A stretch of 64,000 nt of DNA from Mycobacterium colombiense (lineage in GTDB: Bacteria; Actinomycetota; Actinomycetes; Mycobacteriales; Mycobacteriaceae): assembly GCF_003284975.1 (NCBI RefSeq), contig NZ_QMEU01000001.1, forward strand, positions 62,001 to 126,000, in the 5' to 3' direction. The notes beneath the pieces were generated by a model, which was given only the letters and a program-made list of their open reading frames with translations, had not been told where the DNA came from and ran no database searches. Of the stretch, positions 36,179 to 43,074 are shown piece after piece. The translations under genes and the position numbers were made by a program. How positions within the stretch are numbered: position 1 is the stretch's first letter; every line of letters starts with the position of its first letter.

Positions 36179-37112
36179 ATGCCGATACCGGCTGACTGAA
36201 CAGCGTCTCGAACGACCCGTCCGACACGCAGGGGATCAGGCGCAAGGCGAGTTCCTCGGTGCCCAGCGGCAACCGGATCAGCGGCTGGGTGTGCCGGTCG
36301 AGGACGCTGACGTCAGACTCGTCGCAGAAACCCAGAGCCCCGAGCAACTGGTGCGACGTACGCATCACCTGTCGTGCCGTGTCGGCGGCCTTGAGCCGAA
36401 GAATCAGGGCGTCGGCCGAGTGGATCTGTGCGACAAGCGATTCCGGCCGGCAGATGGTGAACTTCGCGAGTTCGTGCAGTCCGCGGACCGCGACGGCGGC
36501 ATCGGCGACGGCGAACCTGACGGCCTGGAAGTCCGCGAGCGGCTTGCCGAACTGGATCCGGGCGCGCACGTGCTCGGTGACCACCCGCAGCGATTGCTGC
36601 ACCGCCCCCAGAATCCGCCATGATCCCAGCACGAGATGAAGGTTAACGTCACCGGCGGGCACGCTCGCATCGGGTGCGCTCAAGGTCGCCGGAACCAGGA
36701 ACGGCCCGAGCTTGGCGCCGGTCCGCGACCCCGGCTGGGGCCGGTACCGATTGCCGTCCAGGTCCGCAGCGACCCACTCACCGGCCAGATCGCCGTGGTC
36801 GATGCGCGGGGCTTTCGGATTGACCAGGGTCAGGCGTGCGCCGTCGATCGCCAGCAGCTCCTCCACCAACGGATAGGGGAGCACGGTGGCGCCGGCGGCC
36901 TGACACAGCACCGCTGCGGCCAGCAGGTCATCCGGCTCCGAACGCACGTCGAGTTCGAAGGCGCCGACGTCGTTGAGCGCGGTGCGCGCCGCATCCCGGA
37001 TGGTGTCGTCGGTCTCGGCGCGCAGCGCGGCCGGCGGTCCGCCCAATCGGGTCAAACGCTTACCCGCGACGGTCGCGAAATCGCTGATGTCTTGCGGCAG
37101 ATCGGTTTTCAC
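36177..37112 (-). CDS. Acyl-CoA dehydrogenase, small partner subunit
   Basis: The 311-residue protein is a short acyl-CoA dehydrogenase-like subunit. The C-terminal helical domain is clear (VTEHVRARIQFGKPLADFQAVRFAVADA and RTSHQLLGALGFCDESD). The N-terminal helical domain is reduced compared with the usual 380 residues. Such shortened subunits occur in heteromeric FadE enzymes and lack part of the FAD site. The GTG at 37112 overlaps the stop of the next dehydrogenase (GTGA), so the pair is coupled. It is one of four dehydrogenase genes in a row. Confidence 0.88.
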   Translation of the reverse strand: MKTDLPQDISDFATVAGKRLTRLGGPPAALRAETDDTIRDAARTALNDVGAFELDVRSEPDDLLAAAVLCQAAGATVLPYPLVEELLAIDGARLTLVNPKAPRIDHGDLAGEWVAADLDGNRYRPQPGSRTGAKLGPFLVPATLSAPDASVPAGDVNLHLVLGSWRILGAVQQSLRVVTEHVRARIQFGKPLADFQAVRFAVADAAVAVRGLHELAKFTICRPESLVAQIHSADALILRLKAADTARQVMRTSHQLLGALGFCDESDVSVLDRHTQPLIRLPLGTEELALRLIPCVSDGSFETLFSQPVSA

Positions 37113-38266
37113 CTGTGTTCTCCCAATACGTCTCGTGCCACCAGCATGCGCTGCACCTCGATGGTGCCCGATGCCACCGTGGCCGCCTGCGCGTAGCGCC
37201 AATGGTCTTCGATCGCTCCGTGCAGCGCCGCGGCGCTCCCGCTGTCCAGCGCCGTGGGGCCCAGCACGTCGAACAGCAGCTCGGCGACGAGTTGATCGCA
37301 CGTGGTGGTGATGATGCGTGCGGCGCTGGCGGCCGCCCCGGCCGCCGGATCGTCCTGAAGTGACACGGCGCGATAGGCCAGCAGCCGGGCGACCCGCAGG
37401 TCGACGAGGGCGCGCACCCAGCGGGTACGGATCGTCTCGGGCAGCTGGTCCCAGTCGTCGCCGAGTTGGGCGCGCATGCGTTCGAGCAGCGATTCGCAGC
37501 GCGCGTAGCGCGCGATGCCCACCCGCTCGAACGCCAGGGCTTCGCGCATCACCCGCCAGCCGTCGCCGACCTCGCCGAGCACGTCGCCGGGATACGCCTG
37601 CACGTCATCCAGGAACATCTCGTTGAGGTGGTGCGGTCCCAGCATCGACGGGATCGGCCGGACCGTGAATCCGGCCCGATCCATCGGAATGAGAAAAAGG
37701 GTGAGCCGCTTGTTCTTTGGGGCTTCGGGATCGGTGCAGGCCGCCAGCACGCACCAGGACGCCATCAGCGCGTACGACGTCCACACCTTCTGGCCGGTGA
37801 TGCGCCACCCGTCACCGTCGGCGACGGCACGGGTGCGCAACGACACCAGGTCGGTGCCGGCCTCCGGCTCAGAAAAGCCCTGGCACCAGATCACGTCCCC
37901 GGAGGCGATGGCCGCCAGATGCTTGGCCTTCTGTTCGGCCGTCCCGTACCGCATGAGCGCGGGCCCGACCCAGTTGATCCCCATGTACTGCGGCCCGCGC
38001 GGCTCGTGCTGGGCCCACATCTCCTCGCGCAGCACCGTCTGCTGCCAGACCGAACCACCACCGCCGCCATGCTCTTTCGGCCACGCCAACGCCAGCAGCC
38101 CCTCGGTGGCCAGCAGCTTGCAGAACGTCTCGGTGGTGGCGAGGTCCTGCGGGTTTTCGGTGCAGGCGCCCAGAAAGTCGGCGGGGATGTGGTTGGCAAC
38201 CAGCTCGCGCAGGTGGCTGCGCAGTTGCCCGGCGTCGTCGCCGAGGTCGTAATCCATTGTCGTCAT
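37109..38266 (-). CDS. Acyl-CoA dehydrogenase, large partner subunit
   Basis: This 385-residue dehydrogenase has LLALAWPKEHGGGGGSVWQQ in the N-terminal domain, GFSEPEAGTDLVSLRTRA in the beta domain and VASGTIEVQRMLVARDVLGEHR at the end. It would introduce a double bond into a CoA ester using FAD, with electrons passed to ETF. Its ATG overlaps the stop of the next gene (ATGA at 38263-38266), and its own stop overlaps the small subunit start. I infer a complex with one or both neighbouring small subunits. Confidence 0.92.
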   Translation of the reverse strand: MTTMDYDLGDDAGQLRSHLRELVANHIPADFLGACTENPQDLATTETFCKLLATEGLLALAWPKEHGGGGGSVWQQTVLREEMWAQHEPRGPQYMGINWVGPALMRYGTAEQKAKHLAAIASGDVIWCQGFSEPEAGTDLVSLRTRAVADGDGWRITGQKVWTSYALMASWCVLAACTDPEAPKNKRLTLFLIPMDRAGFTVRPIPSMLGPHHLNEMFLDDVQAYPGDVLGEVGDGWRVMREALAFERVGIARYARCESLLERMRAQLGDDWDQLPETIRTRWVRALVDLRVARLLAYRAVSLQDDPAAGAAASAARIITTTCDQLVAELLFDVLGPTALDSGSAAALHGAIEDHWRYAQAATVASGTIEVQRMLVARDVLGEHR

Positions 38267-39369
38267 CCCTTCGGCAGCCCGAGCAGGCGCTCGGCGATGA
38301 TGTTGCGCTGGACCTCCGACGTCCCGCCGTAAATGGTCGCGGCCAGCGCGTCCTGGCGTTCGAACAGCAGATCCGGGTCGGTGGCCGAATCCGGGCCCGC
38401 CGCGGCCGCACTGAGTTCCCAAACCCGCTGCAAGGTCAGCGATCCGAGCAGTTTCATGGTGTCGGCTTCCGGGCTGGGCCGACCCGCCAGTTCGTTGCCC
38501 AGCGCGCGATAACCGGTGGCCCGCAACGCTTCGGCGTCCGCCAGCAGTGCACCGAGTTCGCCGTACACGTCGTGGCTCGAGTCCGCGGCGACGCGCACCG
38601 AGTCGAGCCCGCGTTTGATCTCGACCCAGTTCATGATCCAGATCATCTGGCGTTCGTGCTGCAGCGACGACATGGCGACGTTCCAGCCGCCGTTGAGCGG
38701 TCCCAGCAGGTTCTCCGCCGGCACCTCGACGTCGTCGAGGAAGACCTCGCAGAACGTCTCATCGGAGATCGACGACATCCGGATGGGTTCGATCCTGACC
38801 CCGGGCGACTGCAGGTCGAGGATGAGGCACGAAATGCCACGGTGTTTCGGCGCGTCGGGATCGGTGCGGGCGTACAGGGTGCACCACCGCGACAGGTGCG
38901 CCTGGGTGGTCCAGATCTTGTGGCCGTTGACCCGGAACACGTCGCCCTCGCGCACCGCGCGGGTGCGCAGGCCGGCGAAATCCGACCCCGCTTCGGGCTC
39001 GGACATGCCCAGCGCCCACCACTCGTCGCCTCGCAGCAGCGGGACGAGCAGACGCTCGATCTGGGCGGGTGTGCCGAATTGCCGGATGCCCGGCGCGGCG
39101 ACGCCGGGCCCCGCGATGTTGGGGAGCTTGGGTGCGGACCGCAGCGCCGCCTCGATCCGGACCTCCATGGCGTCGCGCAGGCCCAGCGATCGGCCGCCGT
39201 GCTCGCGGGGCCAGGTCGGCTGCAGCCACCCAGCCTCGAACGAGGCCCGCTGATAACCGCGCCGCAAACTCAGGTCCCAGCGGTATTGCCGATAATTCGC
39301 GTAGTAGTCGTCGGGCAGAAACTCCGCCAGCCAGGCGCCGAATTCGTTCACCACGGGGCTCACGGGCAC
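38263..39369 (-). CDS. Acyl-CoA dehydrogenase, large type
   Basis: The 368-residue dehydrogenase has FEAGWLQPTWPREHGGRSLGLRD, MSEPEAGSDFAGLRTRA and ATIYGGTSEVQRNIIAERLLGLPKG, the full set of motifs of the FAD-binding type. It is the second large dehydrogenase in the row. The GTG at 39369 is the chosen start; another GTG two codons in is possible. A short repeat-bearing gap of 40 bases separates it from the small dehydrogenase upstream. Pairing with that neighbour is likely, by analogy to known heteromeric mycobacterial FadE enzymes. Confidence 0.92.
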   Translation of the reverse strand: MPVSPVVNEFGAWLAEFLPDDYYANYRQYRWDLSLRRGYQRASFEAGWLQPTWPREHGGRSLGLRDAMEVRIEAALRSAPKLPNIAGPGVAAPGIRQFGTPAQIERLLVPLLRGDEWWALGMSEPEAGSDFAGLRTRAVREGDVFRVNGHKIWTTQAHLSRWCTLYARTDPDAPKHRGISCLILDLQSPGVRIEPIRMSSISDETFCEVFLDDVEVPAENLLGPLNGGWNVAMSSLQHERQMIWIMNWVEIKRGLDSVRVAADSSHDVYGELGALLADAEALRATGYRALGNELAGRPSPEADTMKLLGSLTLQRVWELSAAAAGPDSATDPDLLFERQDALAATIYGGTSEVQRNIIAERLLGLPKG

Positions 39370-39409
39370 CGCTCCTCATCGCTGCGCTCTGCATCGTCGC
39401 CGGTGCGGC
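39366..39409. repeat. Short intergenic repeat with GCACCG/CGGTGC arms
   Basis: Arms GCACCG (39366-39371) and CGGTGC (39401-39406) bracket a GC-rich stretch. TGCATCGTCGCCGGTGCGG at 39390-39408 nearly repeats 36157-36175. The element lies between two coupled dehydrogenase genes, so it does not mark an operon end here. Confidence 0.6.
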
Positions 39410-40477
39410 TCACGCGGCACCCCCACAGAATCGGCGCCCCACCTCGTAATACAGGGCGCGGCTGTCGCCCAGCAGGGCGGCGCCCTGCCAGGCGCGCCTG
39501 ACGTAGAGGTGGGCGTCGTGCTCCCAGGTCTGTCCCAGGGCGCCGTGCACCTGGACGGCCGTGCGCGTGCAACTGGCCGCCGCGTCGTTGGCCGCCGCCT
39601 TGGCCAACGCCGCGGCGGTCCACATGTCGGTCGAGGGCGTGTCCCGGTCGGCAAGGCGCGCCGCCGCGGCGTAGGTCAGGCTGCGGGCGCGTTCGATGCT
39701 GACGTAGTTGTCCGCCAGCGCGTGTTTGATGCCCTGGAACGCGCCGATCGGCTGGCCGAACTGGCGCCGTGACTTCGCGTATTCGACCGAGCGGTGCAGT
39801 GCGGCGCTCGCCACGCCCAGCAAGTCGGCGGCCGCGGCCACCCAGGGCGCCGTCAATGCCGAATCGAGGTCGACGGGCACCACCGCGACGGGCTCGGCGT
39901 CGATCTCGACGCCGGCCAACGGGTGAGCGGGATCGGTGGATTCGGCCGCCGGCACCGCGGTGACGCCGTCGCCGCAGCGCGCGACCGCCGCCACGGTGTC
40001 ACCGTCGTCGCAACGGGCCAGCGTGACGACGAGTTCGGCGCGCGACAGGTTGGGGACGGCAACCGCCGTGCCGCGCAGGTGTCCTTGACGCAATGTCATG
40101 GGTGCCCCGGGCAGTCGGGATCCCTGGGCGTGAACCGCCAGGGTTGCCACGACACCGCCGGCGATGTCGGTCAGCACCGCGTCGAGCCCGGTGTTGCGCA
40201 GCAGGCCCCCCGCCAGACCTACGCTGCCCAGCAACGGAATTGGGGCCAGCACTGCACCGCACTCCTCGAGAACCAGGGCCAGCTCGACCGGTCCGTAGTC
40301 ACCGCCCGGCGCGGCCAGCTCGGTCCAGCCGAGATCGACGACCGTCTTCCACAGCGTGCGCCAGCGCTCGGGATCGGTGATCGCCTGACGCGCGACGTCG
40401 GGTGGACACTCCGTACGTAATATGTCGCGTACGGTGTCGCGCAGCGACAGCTGCTCCGAGTTCAGTCCGACATCCAT
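39410..40477 (-). CDS. Acyl-CoA dehydrogenase, small-type partner
   Basis: This 355-residue protein has the acyl-CoA dehydrogenase layout with SVEYAKSRRQFGQPIGAFQGIKHALADNYVSIERA and VQVHGALGQTWEHDAHLYVRRAW. These are typical of the partner subunit rather than the main catalytic one. It is the first gene of the minus-strand run of four dehydrogenases. AGAGG lies four bases before its ATG, inside an AT-rich promoter dyad at 40485-40493. It probably pairs with the large dehydrogenase that follows. Confidence 0.92.
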   Translation of the reverse strand: MDVGLNSEQLSLRDTVRDILRTECPPDVARQAITDPERWRTLWKTVVDLGWTELAAPGGDYGPVELALVLEECGAVLAPIPLLGSVGLAGGLLRNTGLDAVLTDIAGGVVATLAVHAQGSRLPGAPMTLRQGHLRGTAVAVPNLSRAELVVTLARCDDGDTVAAVARCGDGVTAVPAAESTDPAHPLAGVEIDAEPVAVVPVDLDSALTAPWVAAAADLLGVASAALHRSVEYAKSRRQFGQPIGAFQGIKHALADNYVSIERARSLTYAAAARLADRDTPSTDMWTAAALAKAAANDAAASCTRTAVQVHGALGQTWEHDAHLYVRRAWQGAALLGDSRALYYEVGRRFCGGAA

Positions 40478-40484
40478 AAGACCT

Positions 40485-40510
40485 CTAACATAGTAAAGAT
40501 AATAAACTAG
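40485..40510 (-). promoter_or_regulatory. Promoter dyad of the dehydrogenase run
   Basis: CTAACATAG (40485-40493) is a CTA-ACA-TAG dyad. On the minus strand TACTAT (40495-40490) fits a -10 hexamer, placing the transcript start only a few bases before the ATG at 40477. The same TTTACTATNTTA string occurs before the P450 at 46934. The divergent LLM gene starts at 40553. Confidence 0.6.
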
Positions 40511-40552
40511 CCGTGCCGTCGCAATCGCACGGATCCGACGTAGAGGTGGCGC

Positions 40553-41413
40553 ATGGCCGAGTGGTATCTGTTCCTGCCCCAGGTGAGATTATCGGCGGCC
40601 GACATCGCGGACCGGGCACGTCACGCCGAGGCCAGCGGCTTCGACGGAATCGCCTTCATCGATCACCTCGAGGCGCCCGGACTGCCCGACGAAAGCATCT
40701 GGGAGGCAATGGGCATTGCCACCTGGGTGGCGGCCAAGACAGAGCGCTTGCGGATCGGACATCTGGTGCTGTGTGACGCGTTTCGGCACCCTGCCGTGCT
40801 CGCCAAACAGGCCGTCACGTTGTCCGAGGCGTCGGAGGGCAGGTTCGAGTTGGGCCTCGGCGCGGGATCATGGCCGTCGGAATTCACCAGATTCGATGTC
40901 GGCCAACAGGATCCGCGGTCCAGGGTCGAACAACTCGGGCGGCATCTGAGATTGCTCAAGCACTACTGGGGCGACGGCGACGAGCGATCCGGCCCGGCCC
41001 CGCAAGCGCCGCCGAGATCCCACCCGATACCGCTGGTCCTGGGTGGGAGTGGTCCCATGATGATGGAACTCGTTCGCGAGCACGCGGATTGGTGGAATCT
41101 GCCGGCGCACCAGCTCGACCGGCTGCCCAAGCTCGCCGCCGCCGCGGGGACGGCCCGAACGTCGATTCAGCAGATGGTCGGCTTCGTGCGGTCCGGCGGT
41201 GATCCCGATACCGTGCGCGAGGCCAGCACCCGGCGATTCGGCAACCTCGGATCGGGGCTGGTCTGCGGCGACGCCGACGAGCTGATCGGACACTTCAGTG
41301 GTTTGGCCGCCCAGCGGGTAGAGCGGTTCTACGTGTGGTTCGCCGACTTCGCCGCCCCGGAGTCCTTGCACGAGTTCGGCGAATCGGTGATCAAAGCTTT
41401 TCCGGCGCCGTAG
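40553..41413 (+). CDS. LLM-class F420-dependent oxidoreductase
   Basis: The 286-residue protein is a luciferase-like (bacterial luciferase fold) oxidoreductase, with ADIADRARHAEASGFDGIAFIDH, RIGHLVLCDAFRHPAVLAKQAVTLSEASEGRFELGLGAG and PIPLVLGGSGPMMMELVREHADWWN. Mycobacterial members of this type generally use F420. It stands alone on the plus strand between the dehydrogenase run and a convergent SDR. It could reduce or oxidise an alcohol, ketone or double bond of a pathway intermediate. It is distinct from the copy at 9428. Confidence 0.88.
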   Translation: MAEWYLFLPQVRLSAADIADRARHAEASGFDGIAFIDHLEAPGLPDESIWEAMGIATWVAAKTERLRIGHLVLCDAFRHPAVLAKQAVTLSEASEGRFELGLGAGSWPSEFTRFDVGQQDPRSRVEQLGRHLRLLKHYWGDGDERSGPAPQAPPRSHPIPLVLGGSGPMMMELVREHADWWNLPAHQLDRLPKLAAAAGTARTSIQQMVGFVRSGGDPDTVREASTRRFGNLGSGLVCGDADELIGHFSGLAAQRVERFYVWFADFAAPESLHEFGESVIKAFPAP

Positions 41414-41416
41414 GCC

Positions 41417-42133
41417 TCAGCCGCGTTGCGCGCGGCGCCGGGCTTCGGTCGGTACGACCGGCGGTCGCGCGAACGGGCCGCGTTCCACGGCCGACAGCCG
41501 GATCTCGGGCAGATCGACCGACGGGTCGACTGTGTCCAGCCAGGCGACCGCCTCGGCGACGTCCGCCACCTGAATCGCATACATCTCGAAGGGGACGTCC
41601 TGCAGCATCTCGGTGGCCACCGGGCCCGGCGTGACGATGTGCACGCTGATGCCGTCGCGGTCGACCTCGAGCGCCAGGGCTCGCGCGAATGCGTTCATCC
41701 CGGCCTTAGACGCGGAGTAGGCGGTGCGGGCCGGCATCGGCTCGTGTGCGGCCGACGACGAGATGAACACCAGCCGCGAGCCCGCCGACATCTTCGGCAG
41801 GACCGCCGACGTCACCACGAAGCACGAATCCAGGTTGGCCGACATGATGGCCTGCCACTGCTCGAAGGTCTGCTTGCGTGCGTAGGTACCCCCGAGCGCA
41901 CCGGCCGCGTGAACGACGAGATCGATCGCCTCCAATGTGCCTATGGCAGCGGGGAATCCGCTCGGGTCGGACGCGTCGGCGACGATGTGGCGGGCACCGA
42001 TCTCCTCGGCGGCGGCCCGCAGTGGGGCCTCACGGCGCGCGGCGAGGACCACGTCGTATCCGCGCTCAACCAGCTTGCGGGCGCACCCTTTTCCGATCCC
42101 GCCGCTACCGCCGGTGACCAATGCGGTTCGCAT
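41417..42133 (-). CDS. SDR-family oxidoreductase
   Basis: This 238-residue SDR has TGGSGGIG at 7-14, the HAAG variant of NNAG at 75-78, ISSSAAH at 124-130 and Y139-x3-K143 (YSASK). It would act on an alcohol or ketone, perhaps a 3-hydroxyacyl-CoA. The ATG at 42133 is the only start that matches the family N-terminus; a longer frame to 42739 lies within the GntR gene and was rejected. It starts 19 bases after the GntR stop on the same strand, so the regulator and the dehydrogenase form one transcript. Confidence 0.9.
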   Translation of the reverse strand: MRTALVTGGSGGIGKGCARKLVERGYDVVLAARREAPLRAAAEEIGARHIVADASDPSGFPAAIGTLEAIDLVVHAAGALGGTYARKQTFEQWQAIMSANLDSCFVVTSAVLPKMSAGSRLVFISSSAAHEPMPARTAYSASKAGMNAFARALALEVDRDGISVHIVTPGPVATEMLQDVPFEMYAIQVADVAEAVAWLDTVDPSVDLPEIRLSAVERGPFARPPVVPTEARRRAQRG

Positions 42134-42152
42134 GACCGTTGCAGGCCGCCCT

Positions 42153-42974
42153 TCAGGAGTGCCGAATGTCCCGCGGCCGCGACAACGCCTGCGGGGAGAG
42201 CGCGTAGATGCGCTGATCGTGCTGACCCGACAGGACGTAGGTCTGCGTGTCGGCCAGGTGCCGGCCCGCGATGCGGCGAGCCCGATCGACGTTGCCCTCG
42301 GCGATCGTCTCGGTGAGCTTGACGTGGGTGTTGAGCACCGCGCGGCGCTGAGTGAGCGACGGGTAGGTGCCCCGGGACGCGCTCTCGTCGGCCCACTGTC
42401 GTTCGTGGCTGCTCCACAGTGTCTCGAGGCTGCCGACGACAGCGATGATCGTGTGATTGCCGCAACCGCGCACGACGTGGTCGTGGAACTCACGCCCGAT
42501 TTCGGTGAAAAGCCGTCCATCGTCCAGGTTTTCGGCCATCGACTCGTTGATCCGGGTGAGTTCGGGTACCAGGGTGCTCGCTCGGTCCGGCCGGCGAGCG
42601 GCCAGGGCGGCGCAGGCGGGCTCGAGTTCCTGCAGGGCCATGCCGAGGTCGGCGAGTTCCACGGACTCGCTCTGCAACAACAACCCGAGCATGTAGGCGG
42701 CGCTGGTCTTGGCCGGGGCGTGCACGACGGCGCCGCCACGGTTGCCCCGCCGCACCGAAACCAGCCCCTCGGTCTCCAAAATCCGCAGGGCTTCGCGCAG
42801 CGACACCAAGCTCACGTTGAACTGTTCGACGAGCACCTCTTGGCGTGGCAAGAGATCCCCGTCCGCGAGTTCACCGTCGATGATCTGACGGCGCAGCTCG
42901 TCGGCTACGATTTCGGCGATCCGCGGCGCCGACAACCGGCGCCGGGCGTCGGGGCCAATTCCCAAGGCGGTCAT
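42153..42974 (-). CDS. GntR/FadR-family transcriptional regulator
   Basis: The 273-residue regulator has a winged helix (about 16-85, with LRRQIIDGELADGDLLPRQEVLVEQFNVSLVSLREALRILETEG) and an all-helical FCD ligand domain with metal-type histidines in GREFHDHVVRG and THVKLTETI. FadR/FCD regulators sense acids or acyl-CoA esters. GAGGA lies four bases before the ATG at 42974, which is preferred to a GTG at 42992. It is divergent from the CoA-transferase, and the large dyad between them (43009-43037) is the natural operator candidate. Confidence 0.92.
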   Translation of the reverse strand: MTALGIGPDARRRLSAPRIAEIVADELRRQIIDGELADGDLLPRQEVLVEQFNVSLVSLREALRILETEGLVSVRRGNRGGAVVHAPAKTSAAYMLGLLLQSESVELADLGMALQELEPACAALAARRPDRASTLVPELTRINESMAENLDDGRLFTEIGREFHDHVVRGCGNHTIIAVVGSLETLWSSHERQWADESASRGTYPSLTQRRAVLNTHVKLTETIAEGNVDRARRIAGRHLADTQTYVLSGQHDQRIYALSPQALSRPRDIRHS

Positions 42975-43008
42975 CCGATCCTCAAAACACAAGCAACTCG
43001 CTGGCTTA

Positions 43009-43037
43009 GCTATTTTAGCAGTAATGATATAAATAGC
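43009..43037. promoter_or_regulatory. Operator-like dyad in GntR/CoA-transferase intergenic region
   Basis: The left part is the dyad GCTA-TTT-TAGC (43009-43019). A larger inverted repeat joins GCTATTT (43009-43015) to AAATAGC (43031-43037) with a 15-base spacer. The spacer contains an AGTAATGATAT stretch suited to a -10 region. It lies 34 bases upstream of the GntR start and 37 bases upstream of the CoA-transferase start. Confidence 0.65.
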
Positions 43038-43074
43038 TTCTCTGGTCGCATGCCGATCGGAAGGGCGGGTGTAA

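Noticed and set aside
41417..42739. An SDR with a 200-residue N-terminal extension
   Set aside because: The extension is a shadow frame of the GntR gene on the same strand; the SDR Rossmann motif starts right after the ATG at 42133.
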